A stretch of 64,000 nt of DNA from Saccharibacillus nicotianae (lineage in GTDB: Bacteria > Bacillota > Bacilli > Paenibacillales > Paenibacillaceae). Shown piece by piece: positions 18,601 through 27,318 of this stretch; the stretch's first letter is position 1; the number at the start of each line of letters is the position of its first letter. The stretch is taken from assembly GCF_042681745.1 (NCBI RefSeq), contig NZ_JBHUGF010000010.1:2728001-2792000 (forward strand). The letters run 5' to 3'. A model generated the notes under the pieces. It saw nothing but the letters and a program-made list of their open reading frames with translations. It did not search any database and was not told the origin of the DNA. A program made the position numbers and the translations under genes.

Positions 18601-20270
18601 AGTAGATTACGCTCAGGGCCAATTGATGTTGCTGTTGACGTTACAATCTCTTCACGAATCGAATCGATCGGCGGATTGGTTACCTGTGCAAACATCTGCT
18701 TGAAATAATTGAATAGTCGTTGCGGACGATCAGACAGTACCGCAAGCGGTGCATCATATCCCATCGAACCGATCGCTTCAGCACCTGTAGATGCCATAGG
18801 CTCTAGCACTTTACGCAATTCTTCAAATGTATAACCAAACGATAATTGCAATTGTTCAATATTACTATGATCCGGTTGAATCGCTTCCGGTGCATCTGGA
18901 ATCTCGTCCAGATTCATCAAATGCTCTTCAAGCCACTCGCCGTACGGTTGCTCAGAAGCAATTTTATCTTTGATTTCTTCGTCTGAAATAATGCGTCCTT
19001 CTGCTGTATCTACAAGCAACATACGTCCTGGACGCAGACGGTCTTTATACAGAATATCTTCTGCTGGAATATCCAGTACACCGACTTCAGAAGACAAAAT
19101 AATACGATCATCTTTGGTCACATAATAACGCGCTGGACGTAGACCGTTACGGTCAAGTGTTGCTCCGATCTGAATCCCATCGGTAAATGCCATCGCTGCC
19201 GGTCCATCCCAAGGTTCCATAAGACAACTATGATATTCATAAAATGCTTTTTTCTTCGCATCCATGCTGTCATGGTTACTCCACGGTTCAGGAACCATCA
19301 TCATAGCGACATGTGGCAATGAGCGTCCATTCAAATATAAGAACTCTAATGTATTATCAAACATCGCTGTATCTGATCCATCTGGATTGATAACAGGGCG
19401 AATTTTATCGATATCATCACCGAATACTTCGCTTTCGAAGAGCGATTGACGAGCATGCATCCAGTTTACATTTCCGCGCATCGTATTAATCTCACCATTG
19501 TGAATCATAAAGCGATAAGGGTGAGCACGATCCCAGCTTGGGAATGTATTTGTACTAAAGCGAGAGTGAACCAATGCCATAACAGATTCAAACTCTTCAT
19601 TGCGTAGATCCAAATAAAACTCGCCTACTTGAATCGTTGTTAACATGCCTTTGTATACCACTTTGCGACAAGACAAACTCGGGATATAGAATGTTTCTCC
19701 ACCCGGTTCACTCGCAAAGCGAATATGACGTTCTGCTAAACGGCGAATCACATATAATTTACGTTCAAACGATAATTCATCTTGAGCTTGTAACTCTGAG
19801 CTACGTCCAATAAAAAATTGGCGAACGACTGGCTTCGCATCTTTTGCCGATTTGCCAAGTGTACTGTCATCTGTAGGTACAGTACGCACACCAAGAAGAA
19901 CTTGTCCTTCTTGCGCAATAATATCTTTCAGCATGTCTTCATGACGGTTACGTAGTTCTTCATCACGGGAGAGGAACACCATCGCTACACCGTACTGACC
20001 TTTTTCAGGCAATTCAAAATCAAGTGCTTTTGCTTCTTTAACAAAAAAACGATGAGGAATCTGCACCATAATACCGGCTCCGTCACCGGAATTTGGCTCG
20101 CTACCCTGACCGCCACGATGCTCCATGTTTTCAAGCATTGTTAGCGCCTGGCTAACGATCTGATGACTAGGTGTTCCTTTGATGTGTGCAGTAAAACCCA
20201 TACCACAAGCATCTTTTTCAAATTGAGGATCATAAAGCCCCTGTTTTGGAGGCAAACCAGTAATGTTCAT
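15669..20270 (-). CDS. gltB: Glutamate synthase large subunit
   Basis: The large subunit of glutamate synthase converts glutamine and 2-oxoglutarate to two glutamates. The start at 20270 has AGAAAGG nine bases upstream and gives 1533 residues. A 21-residue propeptide precedes the catalytic Cys22 (DACGMGF) of the class II amidotransferase domain. A central domain, the FMN-binding synthase domain (EGGEDPAR, GYDGGTGASPQGS), a 3Fe-4S motif (CIMMRVCQMDTCPVG, near 1134) and a C-terminal GXGXG beta-helix follow in the standard order. No gltD or gltC lies beside it in this window, so the small subunit must be encoded elsewhere. Confidence 0.97.
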   Translation of the reverse strand: MNITGLPPKQGLYDPQFEKDACGMGFTAHIKGTPSHQIVSQALTMLENMEHRGGQGSEPNSGDGAGIMVQIPHRFFVKEAKALDFELPEKGQYGVAMVFLSRDEELRNRHEDMLKDIIAQEGQVLLGVRTVPTDDSTLGKSAKDAKPVVRQFFIGRSSELQAQDELSFERKLYVIRRLAERHIRFASEPGGETFYIPSLSCRKVVYKGMLTTIQVGEFYLDLRNEEFESVMALVHSRFSTNTFPSWDRAHPYRFMIHNGEINTMRGNVNWMHARQSLFESEVFGDDIDKIRPVINPDGSDTAMFDNTLEFLYLNGRSLPHVAMMMVPEPWSNHDSMDAKKKAFYEYHSCLMEPWDGPAAMAFTDGIQIGATLDRNGLRPARYYVTKDDRIILSSEVGVLDIPAEDILYKDRLRPGRMLLVDTAEGRIISDEEIKDKIASEQPYGEWLEEHLMNLDEIPDAPEAIQPDHSNIEQLQLSFGYTFEELRKVLEPMASTGAEAIGSMGYDAPLAVLSDRPQRLFNYFKQMFAQVTNPPIDSIREEIVTSTATSIGPERNLLDPQPESCRQIILNTPVLSNEDFAKIRHVRRPGFKAMTIPIFYTAAEGAEGLRKALDNLCAAADRVIRKGHNFLILSDRGVDKENAAIPSLLAVACLHHHLIRQGTRTKVSLLLESGEPRDVHHFALLLGYGISAVNPYLVFESLQDMIKQGLLRGISHEKAVKNYVKGVTKGVTKILSKMGISTIQSYRGAQIFEAVGLKQDFVDQYFTWTASRIGGIGLEEVAAESLSQHNRAFTDKDGNDKVLDSGGDYQWRNDGEKHLFNPQTIHLLQHAVRTGDYKLYKKYAALVEGENEQRLTLRSMLKFKPNGAPIPLEEVEPLESIFKRFKTGAMSFGSISQEAHESLAIAMNRIGGKSNTGEGGEDPARFVPDANGDSRRSAIKQVASGRFGVTSNYLVNADEIQIKMAQGAKPGEGGQLPGRKVYPWVAEVRGSTPGVGLISPPPHHDIYSIEDLAELIYDLKNSNPRADINVKLVAEVGVGTIAAGVAKGRADIILVSGYDGGTGASPQGSIRHAGLPWELGLAETQQTLIMNNLRDRVVLETDGKMLSGRDLAVAALLGAEEYGFSTAPLVALGCIMMRVCQMDTCPVGVATQNPELRKNFTGDPDHVVNFMKFVAEDFREIMAELGFRTVQEMVGRMDCLDAVDAAEHWKKKGLDLSVLLHEPKLAEGSERYRIQRQNHQLEETLDMQQLVPLAAPALENGTSVEADLAICNVNRATGTILGSEITRKYGAAGLPEDTITFNFKGSAGQSFGAFVPKGMTLKVEGDCNDYVGKGLSGGKLVVRPDAKATFVAEDNIIIGNTALYGATSGEAYISGIAGERFAVRNSGANVVVEGVGDHGCEYMTGGRVVVLGSTGRNFAAGMSGGIAYVLDPDRSFVERCNLEMVLLESIEEAAELEEVRSLIERHVEYTGSQAGQRVLQDWNQQSQDFVRVIPKDYKRMTEQIQKVHDTGLTGEAALLAAFEANMRELARSGA

Positions 20271-20380
20271 AATACGCAACCTTTCTATTATGAAGTGAGA
20301 TGTCAAGAGAACAGCCAGTGGACGGCACTACGAGGACGACAGTGAATATCGCAATTTCAAAGGATAGGGTATAACAAAAC

Positions 20381-20446
20381 AGGCTGCTCTTCCAATCATC
20401 ACGACCTGCATACGTAAATAACGATACAGATGGTTGGAAGCAGCCT
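20381..20446 (-). promoter_or_regulatory. Large hairpin in the gltB leader
   Basis: Arms aggctgctcttccaatcatc (20381-20400) and gatggttggaagcagcct (20429-20446) pair with small bulges. On the minus strand the stem is followed by TGTTTTGTT, so it could work as an attenuator. A second, smaller hairpin (AATCTCT / AGAGATT) lies about 60 bases upstream in the same leader. No known riboswitch or T-box motif is recognisable. Confidence 0.5.
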
Positions 20447-20556
20447 ATCTGAATATAATATTAGAAATGAATAGTAGAAGTATAATTATCCGAATCTCTG
20501 TTAGTAGAGATTATACGTAGCATAAGCATTTGCTTTTACCCTGGATTAGTTATCTC

Positions 20557-20585
20557 ATTTTAACACTGACCTGACATCGTGGCAA
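20557..20585 (-). promoter_or_regulatory. Predicted SigA promoter of gltB
   Basis: On the minus strand TTGCCA and TAAAAT are separated by exactly 17 bases. Transcription would start near 20550, about 280 bases before the gltB start codon. Confidence 0.6.
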
Positions 20586-20751
20586 TTCAAAATTTTTATA
20601 GTTCTGATAAAATATTATTTTGCGTCAAAGCATTAGTGCAATAACGTATCGCATTAACTTCTTAGCAATATAGTGTATTATTATACATTAAAATTAATAA
20701 TTAATACATACTTTTTATCTATATATTTTATCGTTATTGCTGCAAATAAAT

Positions 20752-20785
20752 AAAGCCTACCCTTTTATAGTAAAGGTAGGCTTTT
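20752..20785 (-). terminator. Terminator of the UPF0173 hydrolase gene
   Basis: Arms aaagcctacccttt and aaaggtaggcttt flank a short loop, and T-rich sequence follows on both strands. It lies about 75 bases after the hydrolase stop. Confidence 0.75.
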
Positions 20786-20858
20786 AATTTGGATACTGCT
20801 TTGTACTATTTATCTAAAGATTTATTCTTTTATTACAAAGTGAATCTGCTGAACAGAA

Positions 20859-21545
20859 TTAGATCTCTACACTTTCACCGATTGCTAATGGCAAACCTTT
20901 GATGCCCTCACGCTCTAACTCTTTTGCAAATGCTTCTGCATCTTGTTCGATAGGCGGGAATGTATTGTAGTGAACAGGAATGACTTGATTAGCTTTGATC
21001 CATTTTGCTGCAATCAATGCATCATCAGGCCCCATCGTAAAGAAATCTCCGATTGGCAATGCAGCGATATCGATCGTATTCAATTCACCGATTAATTTCA
21101 TATCTCCAAATAGCGCTGTGTCTCCTGCATGATATAACGTCTTATCACCCATCGTTAACAGAATACCCGCAGGCTCTCCCAGATAAATATTTTGACCATT
21201 TTCTTCAATCGATGAAGAATGGAATGCTAGCGTGTACTTCACTTTGAACCCGTCGAATTGCTTGCTACCACCGAGGTTCATTCCTACTGTATTTTCAACA
21301 CCCTTACCTGCTGTATATTGAGCCAATTCTACGACTGCAATCACAGGGCAATTGTTATTATTAGCGATTTCTACCGTATCTCCAAAATGATCAGCATGAC
21401 CATGCGTTAAAATAACAGCGTCTACTTTAATATCTTTTGGAGCAACATTTACATGTGGATTTCCTGAAAGGAAAGGATCAATAATAACTGATTTCCCATC
21501 TTGTTCAACCAGCAAGCAAGACTGGCCATAATATGTGATTTTCAT
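20859..21545 (-). CDS. UPF0173 metal-dependent hydrolase
   Basis: A metallo-beta-lactamase fold protein of the UPF0173 (YtkL) family; its substrate is not established. The start at 21545 has GGAGGTG nine bases upstream and gives 228 residues, the family length; a GTG four codons earlier lies inside the ribosome binding site. Visible metal-binding motifs are LTHGHADHFGD (about 51-61), YHAGDTALFGD and PVHYNTFP. It stands alone with its own terminator. Confidence 0.92.
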   Translation of the reverse strand: MKITYYGQSCLLVEQDGKSVIIDPFLSGNPHVNVAPKDIKVDAVILTHGHADHFGDTVEIANNNNCPVIAVVELAQYTAGKGVENTVGMNLGGSKQFDGFKVKYTLAFHSSSIEENGQNIYLGEPAGILLTMGDKTLYHAGDTALFGDMKLIGELNTIDIAALPIGDFFTMGPDDALIAAKWIKANQVIPVHYNTFPPIEQDAEAFAKELEREGIKGLPLAIGESVEI

Positions 21546-21679
21546 AAATAAATGCACCTCCGAAATAAATTAATATACTCCGCATTGAGTTTAGCATGCT
21601 CACCAACGAAAGTATAATTCCTCTACTTCTTATAAACTAGAAAACAGCAAACTAAAACAAACCAGCCAATTTCGTGGTT

Positions 21680-22507
21680 TTATTTAAAAAAAGTATGGTG
21701 TCCAATTTGCACAACTTTGGTACGCGTACGTTCTATCGTATCATCTGTCGCCAAAGACAAGGACACAAAATAGTACGTATTATCAGGCACTTCTTTATGA
21801 CCGGATAGAGCTGCACTTACTGCTTGAACAGACTCAGCATTAGGCTTAACACGATCAAATCTACCGTTGTTTACAGGCGAAAACTGGTATCTTTGATAAA
21901 TTACATCTTTGATAGTTTTGGGAAAATTAGCTGACCGTAGCCGGTTTAAGACAACGTTGGCAACTGCCACTTTGCCTTCGTACGGTTCGCCTTCAGCTTC
22001 TGCCATAACGATACGTTCTAACAGTAGCCGATCTTTACTAGACATTGCGTAGGTCCAGGTTGCTTCGGATTTCTCCTTCTGGTTAAGTAGCTCGGTCCGA
22101 GTAAAGTATAAGTGGGTTGGAGTTGAATCATGAATAGACGAACTTGCTGTTACAATACCAGACGATACTTTCGCTTTGGCTGAACGCGCGTTCGCTGCTT
22201 TCAATTTTGCTTGTTTGGCTAATTTTTTAGCTTTAAGAGCTTTGATCTGTGCTGCTGTTGTTTCTGCTTTGACTTGTTTAATCACTTTTTTGGTATGTGT
22301 ATTATTCCAGGTGACAAAACTTAGACTTGTCCTTGCTTCAAGCGGAGAAGCAGACGCTACTACAGGCTTAGTTCCCCATATAGGCAATTGAGTAAAAGAT
22401 TCTTCTTTGGTTGTACGGTTATCCATCCAGAAAGGCATAGACATTACAAATATAAAAAGCACGCCTAGCAAAGGCGTAATCCATTGGTTGCGTTTAATAA
22501 ACTCCAT
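21680..22507 (-). CDS. SleB-type cell wall hydrolase with membrane anchor
   Basis: The 275-residue protein has an N-terminal membrane helix or uncleaved signal (about 13-28), an Ala/Lys-rich helical linker (about 75-110), and a C-terminal Hydrolase_2 domain. That domain carries the catalytic-type MAEAEGEPYEGKVAVANVVLNR stretch and the FSPVNNGRF segment seen in SleB and CwlJ germination lytic enzymes. Because it is anchored and has a long linker, it may act on vegetative or forming spore wall; that is inference. GGAGG precedes the ATG. Confidence 0.88.
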   Translation of the reverse strand: MEFIKRNQWITPLLGVLFIFVMSMPFWMDNRTTKEESFTQLPIWGTKPVVASASPLEARTSLSFVTWNNTHTKKVIKQVKAETTAAQIKALKAKKLAKQAKLKAANARSAKAKVSSGIVTASSSIHDSTPTHLYFTRTELLNQKEKSEATWTYAMSSKDRLLLERIVMAEAEGEPYEGKVAVANVVLNRLRSANFPKTIKDVIYQRYQFSPVNNGRFDRVKPNAESVQAVSAALSGHKEVPDNTYYFVSLSLATDDTIERTRTKVVQIGHHTFFK

Positions 22508-22782
22508 TTTTTTCCTCCAATATTGTTAGCTTACTCCATCCTCTATGTAACCTATCCGATTTCATTTGAATACACCAACATTCAAATTTTGAATCATTTT
22601 TTCAATTTATGATTCAATCAAATATGCGATTACAAGCCGAAGTTACTAATCTAATTTGAATTTTCTTACGAACGAAAATTCAGTTTCCATCCCGCCTTCA
22701 ATTACAAAATTGCAGCAGAACGTATAGTAGTATAGTTACTTATCTTTTGTCAAATTGACAAAAAGCCAATATTAGGCATAGG

Positions 22783-23355
22783 TTACTCTTTTCCAAAAGG
22801 AAAAGTAGCAATATTCTCATATGAAGGCTGCTGTCCTACTCGTATTTTGCACAATACCATCTCGGTGACTTGCCATCCAACAGGTGGCAACTGAAATGTA
22901 TGATCCAGCTCTGAAAAAGGAATTTCACCTTTATATTTGCGAGCGATGGTGATATGTGGACGATATGGACGATCTTCCGGTACATATCCCAAATCTGTAC
23001 AAGCTTGTCCTATCTGATGCTGAAGAATATACAATGATTGAAGATCACCTTCAGGATGTACCCACCATACTCTCGGTGCTTCGATCAGACCAAACGTATC
23101 TAACGATCCCACCTGTAAAGCAAACGGTGGAGTCTGTGCTGCTACCTGAGCAATAGCATGTTGCAATAGAGGTAGTTGTTCTACCCATACATCACCTAAA
23201 AACTGAATAGTGATATGTAAATCCTCTGCATGTGTCCATTTGCGAAAATTATATTTCTCATGTAGTGAAGCGCTCCAATCACTTAAAGATTCTGCCGCTG
23301 CTTGACCTATCCGCAAAGCAACAAAAACACGCTCTTGTCCTGCTTGTGTACCCAT
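22783..23355 (-). CDS. thpR: RNA 2',3'-cyclic phosphodiesterase (ThpR)
   Basis: ThpR (formerly LigT, 2'-5' RNA ligase) opens 2',3'-cyclic phosphate ends of RNA. The 190-residue protein has the two defining HxTx motifs: HITIQFLG (about 47-54) and HITIARK (about 134-140), with the spacing expected for the 2H phosphoesterase fold. A LexA-type inverted repeat lies about 40 bases upstream of the start (23394-23407). Confidence 0.93.
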   Translation of the reverse strand: MGTQAGQERVFVALRIGQAAAESLSDWSASLHEKYNFRKWTHAEDLHITIQFLGDVWVEQLPLLQHAIAQVAAQTPPFALQVGSLDTFGLIEAPRVWWVHPEGDLQSLYILQHQIGQACTDLGYVPEDRPYRPHITIARKYKGEIPFSELDHTFQLPPVGWQVTEMVLCKIRVGQQPSYENIATFPFGKE

Positions 23356-23393
23356 GATCCATATAACCTCCTTCTACTTCAAACACTTTTTAA

Positions 23394-23407
23394 CGAACAC
23401 ACGTTCT
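23394..23407. promoter_or_regulatory. Candidate LexA (SOS) box upstream of thpR
   Basis: CGAACACACGTTCT matches the Bacillus LexA consensus CGAACRNRYGTTYC at 13 of 14 positions. It lies in the intergenic region between the divergent thpR and 2-hydroxyacid dehydrogenase genes, closer to thpR. Confidence 0.55.
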
Positions 23408-23558
23408 ATCATTACTTCCACTTAGTATACACCAATTGATCTAAATCTGCAAAACACTACATTCCTCTACTGCTTCTAATTTGGTGTGCGGGTTATTATT
23501 TGATATCATTTAAAAAAGAAATAACTATTCAAGCTTTACTACTCAAGGAGGGAACAAC

Positions 23559-24512
23559 ATGTCTACCATTGTATTTCTACAAGAACTAGATGAAGCTCAA
23601 AAACAACAGATTCAAAAGGCAGCTCCCCATTATGAGTTGAAAGCTGTTCCTGCCAAACAAGCAGATGCTTCGCTTTTTCAGGATGCCGAAATTATTGTAG
23701 GCTGGTCTAAAAAGCTAGCCGATTATATTCTTGCAGAAGACTGTCCAGTTAAATGGGTTCAAACCTGGTCAGCAGGCGTAGATAATATGCCTTTAGAAAA
23801 GTTGAGTCATAAGCAAGTCCAATTGACCAGCGCTAACGGTGTACATACCGTTCCTATTTCAGAACAAATTTTTGGATATATGTTGTCGTTCTCTCGTAAC
23901 TTTCATCAAGCGATTCGTAATCAGAGTCAGCAGACATGGGATACCAGTGGAACGTTTACCGAACTAAAAGGAAAATCGATTGCTATTGTCGGTGTTGGCA
24001 ATATTGGACAGGAGACTGCAAGACTTGCTCAAGCATTTGGTATGCATACGATCGGTGTTCGTCGTTCTGGCCAAGCAACAGAATATATCGAACAGATGTA
24101 TACAATGGATCAATTAGATGATGCGTTAGCTCAAGCAGATTATGTGGTGAATATTTTGCCATTGACCGATGAGACGAAGCAATTGTTTAATCAAGAACGT
24201 TTTGCAGTGATGAAGAAAAATGCTATTTTTATAAATGTAGGACGTGGTTCTACAGTGGACACCGATGCATTGGTTCAAGCTTTAGAAGATCAAGTAATTG
24301 CAGGAGCAGGGCTTGATGTGTTTGACCCTGAACCTTTACCTGAAGATCATCCATTATGGAACATGGATCAAGTGATTATCACCCCTCATATTGCTGGTAG
24401 CAATGAACATTATACAGAACGTGTATTGGATATTTTTCTAGCCAATTTGAAAGCTTATCAAAATGATCAAACTCTTCCTATTAATCTAGTTGATTATGGT
24501 AAAAAATATTAA
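23559..24512 (+). CDS. D-2-hydroxyacid dehydrogenase
   Basis: An NAD(P)-dependent oxidoreductase of the D-isomer 2-hydroxyacid family; the substrate is not identifiable. The 317-residue protein has the Rossmann motif GVGNIGQETARLAQAFG (about 142-158), the arginine motif NVGRGSTVDTDAL (about 226-238), the catalytic acid region DVFDPEPLPEDHPLW and the catalytic His in TPHIAGSN. AAGGAGGG precedes the ATG and a strong terminator follows, so it is monocistronic. Confidence 0.92.
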   Translation: MSTIVFLQELDEAQKQQIQKAAPHYELKAVPAKQADASLFQDAEIIVGWSKKLADYILAEDCPVKWVQTWSAGVDNMPLEKLSHKQVQLTSANGVHTVPISEQIFGYMLSFSRNFHQAIRNQSQQTWDTSGTFTELKGKSIAIVGVGNIGQETARLAQAFGMHTIGVRRSGQATEYIEQMYTMDQLDDALAQADYVVNILPLTDETKQLFNQERFAVMKKNAIFINVGRGSTVDTDALVQALEDQVIAGAGLDVFDPEPLPEDHPLWNMDQVIITPHIAGSNEHYTERVLDIFLANLKAYQNDQTLPINLVDYGKKY

Positions 24513-24522
24513 ATAAAACAAT

Positions 24523-24560
24523 AAAAAGACTCGTTCCCATAAAAAGGACGAGTCTTTTTT
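24523..24560 (+). terminator. Terminator of the 2-hydroxyacid dehydrogenase gene
   Basis: aaaaagactcgttcc and ggacgagtctttttt form a strong stem with a T-run. It is about 12 bases beyond the stop and may work in both directions. Confidence 0.88.
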
Positions 24561-24654
24561 GTTCTAAAAAAGTACACTTTATTCAATCATTCGATTATTT
24601 ATTCAGCTTTGTCTACCTTTTGTGTACTATTACTATTTTCCAATTATTAGTATT

Positions 24655-25602
24655 TTATAATAAAGAAATAGAAGATACCGATTGATTGGCTTCTGCAATT
24701 TTTTGATATACGTGAATACGTTCATCATACGTTTTCAATGGACAAATAAGCAGTAGTTCATCCGTCTTATATTGAATCTGTAATTGTTGTAACTGCTCTA
24801 TAATAGTTTCGGTGCTTGCTACTATAGGAGCTGGAATTTCGTCTGTACTTCCGCCCGGCGCTTGAGAATTACTTTTCCACTGCTCATACAACTGCTCTGC
24901 TTCTGTTTGCGTATCTGCGCAAATCACAGAGATTGCCATCATGACTTTAGGATGAGACTGTAAAGATGTCGCTTGATAGTGCTCCAGATAATGCTCGATC
25001 GCTTTCTGACCATCATTATCGCTCATAAAGTAACCAAATACATATCCTGTTCCATATTCAGCAGCTAGACCTGCACTTTTGATATTGGTGCCAAGTAACC
25101 AACATTCTGGCTCTTGTGCAGGAATAGGTCTAGCATGAACAGCTCCGCCTTCAATCTCATATTTATTTTGCAACAAATGAGTAAGATCTTGCATTAAGGC
25201 AGGCATCTGAGAAACATGTTCTAAATAATTGCCACTTAGTGCAATCGAGGCATGAGCAGATCCACCGGGTGCACGTCCTATCCCGAGATCGATTCGACCT
25301 GGATATAACGCAGATAACATCCGAAACGTTTCTGCGATTTTGAGTGCACTATAATGAGGCAATAATACACCACCAGAACCTAGACGAATAGTTGATGTAT
25401 GCGCTCCGATATGAGTGATCAATATTTCAGGTGCTGTACAAGCAAGCCCTGGCATATCATGATGCTCTGATAACCAGAATCGCTCATATCCTTGTTCTTC
25501 TGCCATTTGCGCTAATCGTACCGATTGTTGTAATGCTTCTTCAACCGATACGCTTTCTAATACAGGTGACATATCCAGAATGCCAAGCGGTAATGCTTTC
25601 AT
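24655..25602 (-). CDS. LLM-class flavin-dependent oxidoreductase
   Basis: A bacterial luciferase-like monooxygenase fold protein of the MsnO8/YtmO-like group. The 315-residue protein begins with LPLGILDMSPV, typical of this group, and contains RFWLSEHHDMPGLACTAPEIL in its front part and RIDLGIGRAPGGS near residues 104-116. The substrate is unknown. It starts 22 bases after the dGTPase-like gene and is probably co-transcribed with it. Confidence 0.9.
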   Translation of the reverse strand: MKALPLGILDMSPVLESVSVEEALQQSVRLAQMAEEQGYERFWLSEHHDMPGLACTAPEILITHIGAHTSTIRLGSGGVLLPHYSALKIAETFRMLSALYPGRIDLGIGRAPGGSAHASIALSGNYLEHVSQMPALMQDLTHLLQNKYEIEGGAVHARPIPAQEPECWLLGTNIKSAGLAAEYGTGYVFGYFMSDNDGQKAIEHYLEHYQATSLQSHPKVMMAISVICADTQTEAEQLYEQWKSNSQAPGGSTDEIPAPIVASTETIIEQLQQLQIQYKTDELLLICPLKTYDERIHVYQKIAEANQSVSSISLL

Positions 25603-25624
25603 GGTTTCACCTCTTCTATGATGT

Positions 25625-27037
25625 TTAATCTAGATCGTAAATCGAACCCACTTTGAGTCCGTATAATTCATTATATATTTTCTCAGCAAATGCGTCGGTC
25701 ATTCCTGCAATATAATCAATGACCATTCGCTCCCATGTCCATACCGGATTCGGGCTTAATTGATCACGCTCAAATCGTTGCAGCCAATCGGAAGGAATAA
25801 TCGAAACCGACGATTCTTGATCAAGAAAAGCATCCCATAAGCGGCGAATAATCCATTCACTGCGTTTTTGCAATCGCTGAACCCGTAGATCACGAATCAT
25901 TGTCACCCATGCAAAACTTTTGAGCACACTCACTGTTCGCAACAAATCTTCATCTTCTGATTGATCATTGATAAAAGTTACCTTTTTCCAATTCCCATCA
26001 TCAATCACACCGAGATGACTCACAAAATGACTTACCCAGTAGGCTTTGACTTCGCGACGAGTACGTGAGAAATCGTGATCACAAACAGGCAACTTTTCAC
26101 GCCAAATACGCAAGTATGCTGTTAAGACTTCATCTACTTTAGCTGCTATACTTTCACGACTCCATCCTAACCAGAAGCGATCTTCAAGTGTCATGATTTT
26201 TTCGATAATTAACTTGTGTGTATATGGATCATGCATAAAATGTTCATGCACTTCGATCTTGCCTGCTTTGATCCCATCTTCTAAATCATGAGCAGAATAA
26301 GCGATATCATCACACAAATCCATCAATTGAGCTTCCAGTGTAATTTTACGATCTGGAATTTGCCATTGCTGACGAATCTGGTTAATATATTGCCATTCCC
26401 GATGGTACAGCCCTTTTTTGTTCACAATTCCGGTATAAGGATATTTGTTGATACCAAGTAGAACAGCATCGCACAAATTCAGCCCATCCAAATTTTCACG
26501 TTTTTCCAAAAACATAATCAACCGAAAATTATGAGCATTGCCTTCAAAATGTTCGTATTTTTCTCGCATTTGCTGACGTACAGTTTCCCGTTCAGCAGGT
26601 GTTACTTTTTTGCCTTTTAAAGCTTTTTGCGTTTTTTCGGTAATTAAATTTTCTAAAATACTTTCCAGTACTTCTTCTCCTTTATGTCCAAACGGCGGAT
26701 GCCCGAAATCATGAGCAATCGAAGCACATTCTACAACTTCAGGATGAATAATCAGACCGGGATTGCTAGCAGCCGATTCATCGATTTCAGGATAACGACT
26801 GAGTAGACTTTTGGCTGCTTGTCTTGCGATCTGTGCCACTTCCAAAGAATGCGTTAATCGTGTACGGTAATAATCACCGGTTCCTGCTCCAAATACCTGT
26901 GATTTTCCTTGTAAACGACGAAAAGTTGGTGAATGAATTAATCGCGAATAATCACGTTCATACGCTTCGCGTGAAGCTTCATGTTTGTCTTCTGCATATT
27001 GACGATGTTCACGCATTGATTTTAAATTATTTTCCAT
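25625..27037 (-). CDS. dgt: Deoxyguanosinetriphosphate triphosphohydrolase-like protein
   Basis: A dNTP triphosphohydrolase of the HD superfamily, which removes triphosphate from dGTP and related nucleotides. The 470-residue protein has the first metal His in TRLTHSLEVAQIAR (about 60-73), the HD motif ASIAHDFGHPPFGHKGEE (about 106-123), and the later metal Asp in LMDLCDDIAYSAHDLEDG (about 235-252). It is of usual length. GGAGAAACC precedes the ATG. It leads a two-gene unit with the flavin oxidoreductase. Confidence 0.93.
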   Translation of the reverse strand: MENNLKSMREHRQYAEDKHEASREAYERDYSRLIHSPTFRRLQGKSQVFGAGTGDYYRTRLTHSLEVAQIARQAAKSLLSRYPEIDESAASNPGLIIHPEVVECASIAHDFGHPPFGHKGEEVLESILENLITEKTQKALKGKKVTPAERETVRQQMREKYEHFEGNAHNFRLIMFLEKRENLDGLNLCDAVLLGINKYPYTGIVNKKGLYHREWQYINQIRQQWQIPDRKITLEAQLMDLCDDIAYSAHDLEDGIKAGKIEVHEHFMHDPYTHKLIIEKIMTLEDRFWLGWSRESIAAKVDEVLTAYLRIWREKLPVCDHDFSRTRREVKAYWVSHFVSHLGVIDDGNWKKVTFINDQSEDEDLLRTVSVLKSFAWVTMIRDLRVQRLQKRSEWIIRRLWDAFLDQESSVSIIPSDWLQRFERDQLSPNPVWTWERMVIDYIAGMTDAFAEKIYNELYGLKVGSIYDLD

Positions 27038-27250
27038 ATGGTTTCTCCTATATCTCTATATCTATTGTCTATACATGGTTGGAGCGATTATACACATTTT
27101 TGCTCACTTCGCAAAGTAACGCATTTTCACAAATACATGCTTATCTAGATGGTAAACTATTTATACCCATTTTACACTGAAAAATATACGTTACAAATTT
27201 ACTGTATATATAGAAGAAAAAAATTTAGCGTTCTTGGATTGGATATCAAA

Positions 27251-27293
27251 AAAGAAGATATACGGACCTACAATCGGTTCGCATATCTTCTTT
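27251..27293 (-). terminator. Terminator of the peptide transporter operon
   Basis: aaagaagatat (27251-27261) pairs with atatcttctttt (27283-27294), with further inner pairing. TTTTTT follows on the minus strand. It lies about 30 bases after the last permease gene. Confidence 0.85.
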
Positions 27294-27318
27294 TCATTTT
27301 GTCAAAACAGTAGCTAGG

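Larger units (their letters stand above)
20271..20858. other. gltB leader and intergenic region
   Basis: This 588-base stretch holds the gltB promoter (20557-20585), a leader of about 280 bases with two hairpins, and the terminator of the UPF0173 hydrolase gene (20752-20785). Between the promoter and that terminator lies AT-rich sequence with no gene I can support. Confidence 0.65.

Noticed and set aside
22671..22684. A third LexA box (cgaacgaaaattc)
   Set aside because: One half-site is degenerate (ATTC for GTTC) and the spacer does not fit the consensus.
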